This document shows, piece after piece, positions 60,001 through 64,000 of a stretch of 64,000 nucleotides of DNA (positions within the stretch are counted from its first letter, which is position 1; each line of letters begins with the position of its first letter). The notes beneath the pieces were generated by a model. The model searched no databases. It saw only the letters and a list, made by a program, of their open reading frames with translations, and was not told the DNA's origin. The stretch spans positions 57,825,733 to 57,889,732 of the forward strand of contig NC_134276.1 in assembly GCF_949628215.1 (NCBI RefSeq), written 5' to 3'. The stretch is from Phalacrocorax aristotelis. Its lineage: Eukaryota > Chordata > Aves > Suliformes > Phalacrocoracidae. Position numbers and translations under genes: made by a program.

Positions 60001-62767
60001 TAAAAGCTTACAGAAAGCTGGCATCCCAGTGGCACCCTGATAACTTCCAGAGTGAGGAAGAAAAGAAGAAAGCAGAGAAAAAATTCATTGACATAGCAGC
60101 TGCTAAAGAAGTCCTCACTGACCCAGGTAATGATTGTTCTTATGCAGTGACTTAACTTTTTTTAATTACTTTTTACAGTAATGTAAAAATGCAGCAAGTG
60201 CAAGTCATAACAAGCATTACAGCCTCCCTTTCTCCCCGTATCCATCTTGAGACAGCAGTGCAGTAATCACAAAATCACAGAATGGCAGGCCTTGGAAGGA
60301 ACCTCTGGAGATCATCTTGTCCAACCCCCCTGCTTGAGCAAGGGACACCCAGAGCAGGGAGTACTTGCGTCCAGTCTGATGCAGGAAGTCAGATGTACAC
60401 CTGGATTTATTTATTGTTTCAGTGACTTCTGTTTAAAGTCAAATAAAAATTATTATTATTTCAAAGGCCTCTTTTTAGGATGTCATCTTACAGAGATTTC
60501 CAGGATTGGTGAACTCTGGAGGTCCTTACTTTAAGGATGTGAGTGTCTCCTTCTGCCTAAAGTTTTATTGCAAACCACATTTAGGTTATAACAGCACCTG
60601 AAGTACTCCAGAGAAGCCCTCAGAAATGGCCCTTGCTGTGCGTATCAAAGCCTAGATGCATTGTGCAAACAGATGCTCTGCAAACAGAGCATTTCCCTGA
60701 GGGCAGGGGACTGAGTTCTCTGTTCCTGTCAGCCTGAGGTAGAGGATGGCCTTGCTGTTGGCCTGTGGCCAGGCTCCTGGGGCTGGCCCAGTCCCTAGGA
60801 GCAAGAAGCCTTGTCAGGTCTGGCTGCCTGCTGGTCAGCTCTGGAGGAGGGGAAAAATGTGAGGAATGCAGTCACCCTCCCGGGAGACCTGTGGTGTGGT
60901 GACTGGGAGATTTGATGTTGGTCTCACCAAGATACGAACAGAAGGTGTTGGGCCATTTACTTTCAAGAATGTAATAATAAAAAAAAAAAACAAAAAAACC
61001 AAAAACCCAGGGTGGTGTGGTTATCTCACCTCCTTTACTTTAAAAAAAAAAAAAAAAAAAGGCAAGCAGACCCAAACAACAACAAAACCCCTAAAGCCCA
61101 ACAACAAAAAAAAACCACCCACAAACTAAAACCCAACCCTGTCAACCAGAGCTGTCTGTTAAGTTCTTGTCTTTAAATTGGTCCTGTATGGTCACTGGAA
61201 ACAGAGGCAATTAAAGATGTAGGTATCAGAGGCTCCCATTTTTATCTTTAATTGTTGAGGATCATCTAAGTGATAATTAGGCAGATGGGCTCAGACTTTC
61301 TTGGGGGAAGGAGGGATCTGAGAGTAGTGAACTGCATTGCAAACACTTCTGGTCAGAAAACCTTTTTCTGTTTTAATGTGACTTTTGTTCATAATTATGT
61401 ACACGAATGAGGAGGTCTATATACTAGAAGTGTTTGAGATGTTGTTTGCCCTCTCAACACCTCCAGGACGTTTTCATCTACTTTCTCCTTGGCACTTCTT
61501 ACGTCATGTTTACCATTCTTGTCAAACCAACTGGGCCAGAAAAGTAACACCAGTCGCATTTGGGTTTTGTAGTGCCATCTGTAGTGCTTTCTATCTCTTC
61601 TTACTGCAATGACATTCTCACCTTTCATCCAGATATTTAGCCCAGGCCTTGTTGGTTATGTAAAGGAAAACTATAAAGCTTGTGGACCTCTGAGACTCCG
61701 AGCTTTGATTCGCAAGCTTACTATCGTAGGGCTGCGGTGTACTTTGAGGCAATCTTCCACATTCCTCCCTCAGCCAGTCTCATGCTTCCCCCCTAACTTA
61801 CTCCTTTGCTTCCCTGCTCTGCCTTGATAAAATGGGTGTCCTGAAAAAGTGCCGGATGATCAAAAACCTTGCGGTGCTTGCAGGCTGCTCGAAAGTTATA
61901 TGCGGGTGTAAATAACAGAGTAGTGGTGTAGCCTGTGACTTGTCTGTAGGTCTTGGGGGAGGCTTTCAACTTTGTCCCCACTGGACAAAATTATTTCAAG
62001 AACATGCCTTCTGCCTCCAAACTGCTGTCTCCTAGACAGCTCTCTGCCTGAACGGTTTGTGGAAAAGATAGAAAACATTGGGGCTCTGCATGCTGACTTT
62101 TGTGCTCCTGCTGAATGATCAATATTGGAATTTATTCGTTGCAAAGAATTGGTAGGATATACAGCATGGTCTGTCCTCAGACTATCCCGAGTGAGTGTGG
62201 CTATGAGAGAGTTAGGTCCAATAAACTCATTGAGGACAAAACATCCCAATTATTTGTGGGACACGGTTGGTCAAATTGCAACTGTCCTGTCCCTGTTGAA
62301 ATTCGTACCTGTCCTACTGGACAGCCAAGTGCTGTCTTGCCGTGTTTTAAACTAAATGACTTGTTTGAAATTTTTCATACAGTGTTTTCACACAGTTGGT
62401 CTCTTCTCTGGCAGTCTCCTGGACAGCTTTGAAAAACTCCCAAGTAACTGGGTTCTACAGATGCTGCCAATACAAGAGATAATTGCAGCTCTCTGGCCCC
62501 GGGGGCATTTCTGAATTCTAACCTTGGGGGGGTTATTGCTCATCAAAGATGCTTGGTGTTACTGCCCTAATGACTCTGCCATGATTCCACCTGGTTTTCT
62601 TTCCTTCAGAAATGAGGCGGAAGTTTGATGCGGGAGAGGACCCACTGGACGCAGAGAGTCAGCAGGGTGGGGGCAACCCTTTCCACAGGAACTGGAACAC
62701 ATGGCAAGGATTCAACCCCTTTGGTTCTGGAGGAGGACCATTTACATTCAAATTTCACTTCAGTTAG
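26984..62767 (+). CDS. DNAJC3: DNAJC3 (P58IPK), ER-lumenal DnaJ co-chaperone, complete
   Basis: An ER co-chaperone that binds unfolded clients through TPR repeats and passes them to BiP by stimulating its ATPase. It was first described as an inhibitor of the eIF2alpha kinases PKR and PERK. Twelve exons join to 1,515 bases, 504 residues plus TAG: 26984-27065, 34460-34570, 37544-37668, 38584-38658, 48137-48289, 49592-49773, 51780-51899, 53711-53816, 53946-54066, 59019-59151, 59978-60126, 62610-62767. All introns are GT-AG and phases agree. An N-terminal hydrophobic signal (14-22, ALPFLLVLF) precedes nine TPRs over about 33-373. The J domain starts DYYKILGV at 394, with HPD at 422-424. A Gly/Phe-rich tail ends in FKFHFS. 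Cys248/258 and Cys313/329 match the known TPR disulphides of the mammalian protein. The start sits in GAGATGG, a fair initiation context. No disruption was seen. Confidence 0.98.
27066..34459 (+). other. DNAJC3 intron 1
   Basis: A 7,394-base intron. The first 460 bases are CpG island, giving GC-rich open frames that are not genes. A T/G-rich run (TTTG and TTTTG units) lies at 27898-27958. A CR1 element occupies 32739-34194. Nothing else was recognised. Confidence 0.9.
32739..34194 (+). mobile_element. CR1 LINE, long sense copy in DNAJC3 intron 1
   Basis: The longest CR1 in the window, about 1.46 kb and truncated at the 5' end. The reverse transcriptase reads SRTGDVP-like sequence, then SPISLTSIPGKVMERILL and HGFTKGRWCLTNLVAFYDKV. 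It continues with IVYLDFSKAVGRVPHSLLLS, PQGSILGPMLFNIFISDLD and FADDTKL (catalytic DD), then ERDLGVLVDRKLNMSKQC. A stop near 33110 and later frame changes inactivate it. The 3' terminus is two ATTCTGTG units at 34179-34194. Confidence 0.95.
34460..34570 (+). CDS. DNAJC3: DNAJC3 exon 2
   Basis: Residues 28-64: AECGINAEVEKQLEMGKKLL and ADALSHFHAAI, covering the start of TPR1. The acceptor is TTTTTCTTTAAG and the donor GTAAGT. Confidence 0.97.
34571..37543 (+). other. DNAJC3 intron 2
   Basis: A 2,973-base AT-rich intron with C and T homopolymer runs near 35020-35036. No repeat family or gene was recognised. Confidence 0.85.
37544..37668 (+). CDS. DNAJC3: DNAJC3 exon 3
   Basis: Residues 65-106: EGDSDNYIAYYRRATVYLAM then GKSKAAIRDLSKVVELKEDF, covering TPR1 and TPR2. 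The acceptor is TTCACTTGCAG and the donor GTAAGT. Confidence 0.97.
37669..38583 (+). other. DNAJC3 intron 3
   Basis: A 915-base intron with nothing recognised. Confidence 0.85.
38584..38658 (+). CDS. DNAJC3: DNAJC3 exon 4
   Basis: Residues 107-131: ARLQRGHLLLKQGKFDEAED then DFKNV, the TPR3 helices. It is flanked by TTTCATTTCAG and GTAAGT. Confidence 0.97.
41268..41405 (+). repeat. A/C-rich low-complexity repeat
   Basis: A run of 15 or more A, followed by C4-C6 tracts separated by A4-A5 and then CAAA/CCAA variation. The minus strand has G-tracts able in principle to form a quadruplex. Confidence 0.9.
42574..42640 (+). repeat. T/G-rich low-complexity repeat
   Basis: TTTTG and GGTTTT units of the same kind as the A/C-rich runs, but in the opposite orientation. 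Confidence 0.85.
48137..48289 (+). CDS. DNAJC3: DNAJC3 exon 5
   Basis: Residues 132-182: LKSSPSNNEEKEAQTQL, then the TPR4 helix SALSAY-like region ending LLDEILA. The acidic linker differs slightly from mammals. The donor is GTAAGT. Confidence 0.97.
48290..49591 (+). other. DNAJC3 intron 5
   Basis: A 1,302-base intron with nothing recognised. Confidence 0.85.
49592..49773 (+). CDS. DNAJC3: DNAJC3 exon 6
   Basis: Residues 183-242 plus two bases: VCVWDAELRELRAECYIKEG, KAISDLKAAAKLKNDNTEAF and YYQLGDHELSLS, covering TPR5 and TPR6. Confidence 0.97.
49774..51779 (+). other. DNAJC3 intron 6
   Basis: A 2,006-base intron with nothing recognised apart from short T runs near 50819-50830 and 51742-51753. 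Confidence 0.85.
51780..51899 (+). CDS. DNAJC3: DNAJC3 exon 7
   Basis: Residues 243-282 plus two bases: EVRECLKLDQDHKQCF, which contains the Cys248/Cys258 pair, then YKQVKKLNKQIESAEELIRE. The donor is GTAAGT. Confidence 0.97.
51900..53710 (+). other. DNAJC3 intron 7
   Basis: A 1,811-base intron containing a CR1 fragment (52190-52702) and a T run of about 14 near 53266. Confidence 0.85.
52190..52702 (+). mobile_element. CR1 LINE 3' fragment in DNAJC3 intron 7
   Basis: Sense CR1 from TTACTTGGCACTGGTGAGGA through the GGGGCTGGAGCATCTCTC and GTGCCCAGTGACAGGACC blocks, to CCTTTCCAACCTCAACTATG. It is more decayed than the intron 1 copy. Confidence 0.9.
53711..53816 (+). CDS. DNAJC3: DNAJC3 exon 8
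   Basis: Residues 283-318: YEDAISKYESVMKTEPEVPV then KERICHCLSK, part of TPR8. Cys313 is present. The acceptor is CGATTTAAACAG, with a weak polypyrimidine tract. Confidence 0.97.
53817..53945 (+). other. DNAJC3 intron 8 with A/C-rich repeat
   Basis: A 129-base intron. About half of it (53852-53915) is an A/C-rich run of AACCAAAAAACC-type units lying between donor and polypyrimidine tract. Confidence 0.9.
53946..54066 (+). CDS. DNAJC3: DNAJC3 exon 9
   Basis: Residues 319-358 plus one base: NQQATEAIKACTEVLQLEPT then NVNALKDRAEAYLLEDLYEE, TPR9. Cys329 is present. It follows a 129-base intron, the shortest in the gene. Confidence 0.97.
54067..59018 (+). other. DNAJC3 intron 9
   Basis: A 4,952-base AT-rich intron. 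A short A/C-rich run lies at 58509-58541. No gene or repeat family was recognised. Confidence 0.85.
59019..59151 (+). CDS. DNAJC3: DNAJC3 exon 10
   Basis: Residues 359-402 plus two bases: IKDYETAQANSENDQQIREG, then LKQSQKR and the J-domain start DYYKILGVK. Confidence 0.97.
59152..59977 (+). other. DNAJC3 intron 10
   Basis: An 826-base intron with nothing recognised. Confidence 0.85.
59978..60126 (+). CDS. DNAJC3: DNAJC3 exon 11
   Basis: Residues 403-452 plus one base: the J-domain core NARKQEIIKAYRKLASQW, then HPD (422-424), which is required to stimulate BiP, and FIDIAAAKEVLTDP. Confidence 0.97.
60268..60362 (-). mobile_element. Short CR1 LINE 3' end
   Basis: Antisense CR1 terminus: AATCACAGAATGGCAGG-type start, then TTGGAAGGAACCTCTGGAGA and the TTGTCCAACCCCCCTGCTTG block. 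It is closest in form to the CR1 at 20054-20605. Confidence 0.88.
60977..61140 (+). repeat. A/C-rich low-complexity repeats
   Basis: Two A runs (near 60979 and 61042, the second about 18 A) with intervening and following AAACC/CAACAA-type sequence. Confidence 0.9.
62610..62767 (+). CDS. DNAJC3: DNAJC3 exon 12, coding part with stop
   Basis: Residues 453-504: MRRKFDAGEDPLDAESQQ, then GGGNPFHRNW and the Phe-rich tail ending FKFHFS before TAG at 62765-62767. The acceptor is TTTTCTTTCCTTCAG. Confidence 0.97.
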
Positions 62768-64000
62768 AGCCAAAACTGTTTTGGTGGCTGCTGGTGGTTT
62801 TTTACTTAATTCATTGAGAAATAAAAAGTCTCTCAGTTCAAGACCCGGAATCTTAATTTCTAATGTTGTCCTTAACCCAGAGTCTTACTGCACTAGAAGA
62901 AAGCTCCTTCTTTCTTATTAGTATTCAGAGAGTTTGCTTTGTGGTGAACTTGACAAGCTTGTACTGGTTGGGGGGTTTGTTACTGCCTATGTATTTGTTG
63001 TGGATACGCAGGATGTGTTTATTCCTATGGGTGGAAAAAACAGTAAGAGGCTCCTTAGGACAACACTTACAAATTTAGGACTCAAGTATATGCTTAAAGG
63101 TAAAAATGCATGTAAATATTTTTTTGAATCAGGGCCTAATAAGCGTGGGAAGGGTAGTTACAGTAGTCATTACGTTAACAAATTGTTAGTTGTCATGCTC
63201 AGTAGAATGATCCATCTCTTGGTATTCTTAAAAGGAAACCCTAGTGACCACCTGCTGTGTTAGTGTCGGCAGTGCCCTAGGTAGGGTGAGGAGGCTGCCT
63301 GCTGGATGAGTCTTGAACAATCGCTCTGAAAGAAGAATGCTTGTAAGTAATTGTATTTGAAAATGTCTACTTGCTCTATTCATTAACCTGAAGTGAATTG
63401 GGATGATTTTCTTGGTGGTAATTGTCAAATACGAAAGTAAAAAAAAAAAAAACCAAAAAGCAACCAACCTGATTTTTTTGGAAGGACTTTTTCCGAGTGT
63501 GATTTGGGATGTCTAAGTGTCATTTTTTTGAGTATTTTGCACTTTAACAGAATACATGCTTGAGATTTGAGCAAAAAATTTGATGTGACATTTCCCTGAC
63601 TATGCAGCGATTTGTTACTTCTCTGTGCGTAAACTCAGAACCAACGCAGGTCGTGAGCAGAGCGTACTGCGGGCTGTAGGAACAGGGTGTTAACTCCAGC
63701 CTTCTCCCTTAATACAACTTCACTTCTGCTGGGTGGTACAACAGTGAGTTAATCCGATGTGAAGTTGTTTGAAGTAATTTTATGTTTTGTGTAACAGTCG
63801 CAGTACTGTAAAAACAATTGCCTGTGTGCGAAAAGGACTGACTTTCTATTAGCCAAAAGTCTGGTTTATTTTTTTCTATACGCAGGCAGCTAAAATTGGT
63901 TTAGTCTGTCAATCGAACTGTGTGTCTGCAACGTGAAGTATTGCCAGGACTGCAGCTTCTATGAGTGAACAGTCTTCTCATTCTGTAACCGAATATATCG
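62768..64000 (+). other. DNAJC3 3' UTR and downstream sequence
   Basis: The stop codon is followed by a poly(A) signal within 60 bases (62820-62825). The mammalian gene also uses a long 3' UTR, so transcription may continue past the window edge. No other canonical AATAAA was seen to 64000. An A-rich run lies at 63439-63460. UGGT2, the usual convergent neighbour, is not reached. Confidence 0.7.
62820..62825 (+). terminator. Polyadenylation signal AATAAA
   Basis: A canonical AATAAA 53 bases after the DNAJC3 stop, followed about 20 bases later by T/G-containing sequence. It would give a very short 3' UTR. Confidence 0.6.

Larger units (their letters stand above)
60127..62609 (+). other. DNAJC3 intron 11
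   Basis: A 2,483-base intron with a CR1 3' fragment (60268-60362), A/C-rich runs (60977-61140) and otherwise unrecognised sequence. Confidence 0.85.

Noticed and set aside
1..64000. tRNA, rRNA or other structured RNA genes
   Set aside because: Scanning by eye found no cloverleaf or known noncoding RNA signature. A covariance-model search would be needed to exclude small ones.

Overview
This window is vertebrate nuclear DNA, almost certainly from a bird. The evidence is the abundance of CR1 LINE fragments, AT-rich intergenic and intronic sequence broken by sharp CpG islands, and two recognisable vertebrate genes in the head-to-head order known from human 13q32 (DZIP1 on the minus strand, DNAJC3 on the plus strand). 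The species cannot be named from sequence alone. The two start codons are about 24 kb apart.

Layout. 1-3120: the 5' end of DZIP1 (minus strand). It has a start codon at the very end of an exon, a 69-base intron, a 504-base coding exon and then intron running off the left edge. 3400-4460: a strongly G-poor, C-rich strand-asymmetric block upstream of DZIP1. 4485-5930: old CR1 remnants. 7640-8340: a second CpG island with a good minus-strand splice donor, possibly a distal DZIP1 5' UTR exon. 10050-10500: an LTR-like segment. 10895-23500: a dense retroelement district built around a 3,470-base inverted repeat (11521-14990 and 17059-20528) with a 2,068-base spacer. CR1 copies, retroviral gag and pol remnants, and the 3' third of an R2-like LINE lie in and around it. 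23500-26640: intergenic sequence with nothing recognised.

26640-62767: the complete DNAJC3 (P58IPK) coding region. All 12 exons were assembled with GT-AG junctions and consistent phase, giving 1,515 bases and 504 residues, the same length as the human protein. The promoter carries an exact ER stress response element (CCAAT-N9-CCACG) 64 bases before the ATG. Intron 1 contains a long sense-oriented CR1 with a partly open reverse transcriptase frame. Introns 7 and 11 carry smaller CR1 fragments, and several introns hold A/C-rich simple repeats. From 62768 to the right edge is 3' UTR and downstream sequence.

The two genes are functionally unrelated neighbours: a cilium and centrosome protein beside an ER-lumenal co-chaperone of the unfolded protein response. 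No unknown multi-gene system was found. The most unusual structure is the large near-perfect inverted repeat, whose outer right boundary falls inside CR1 sequence.
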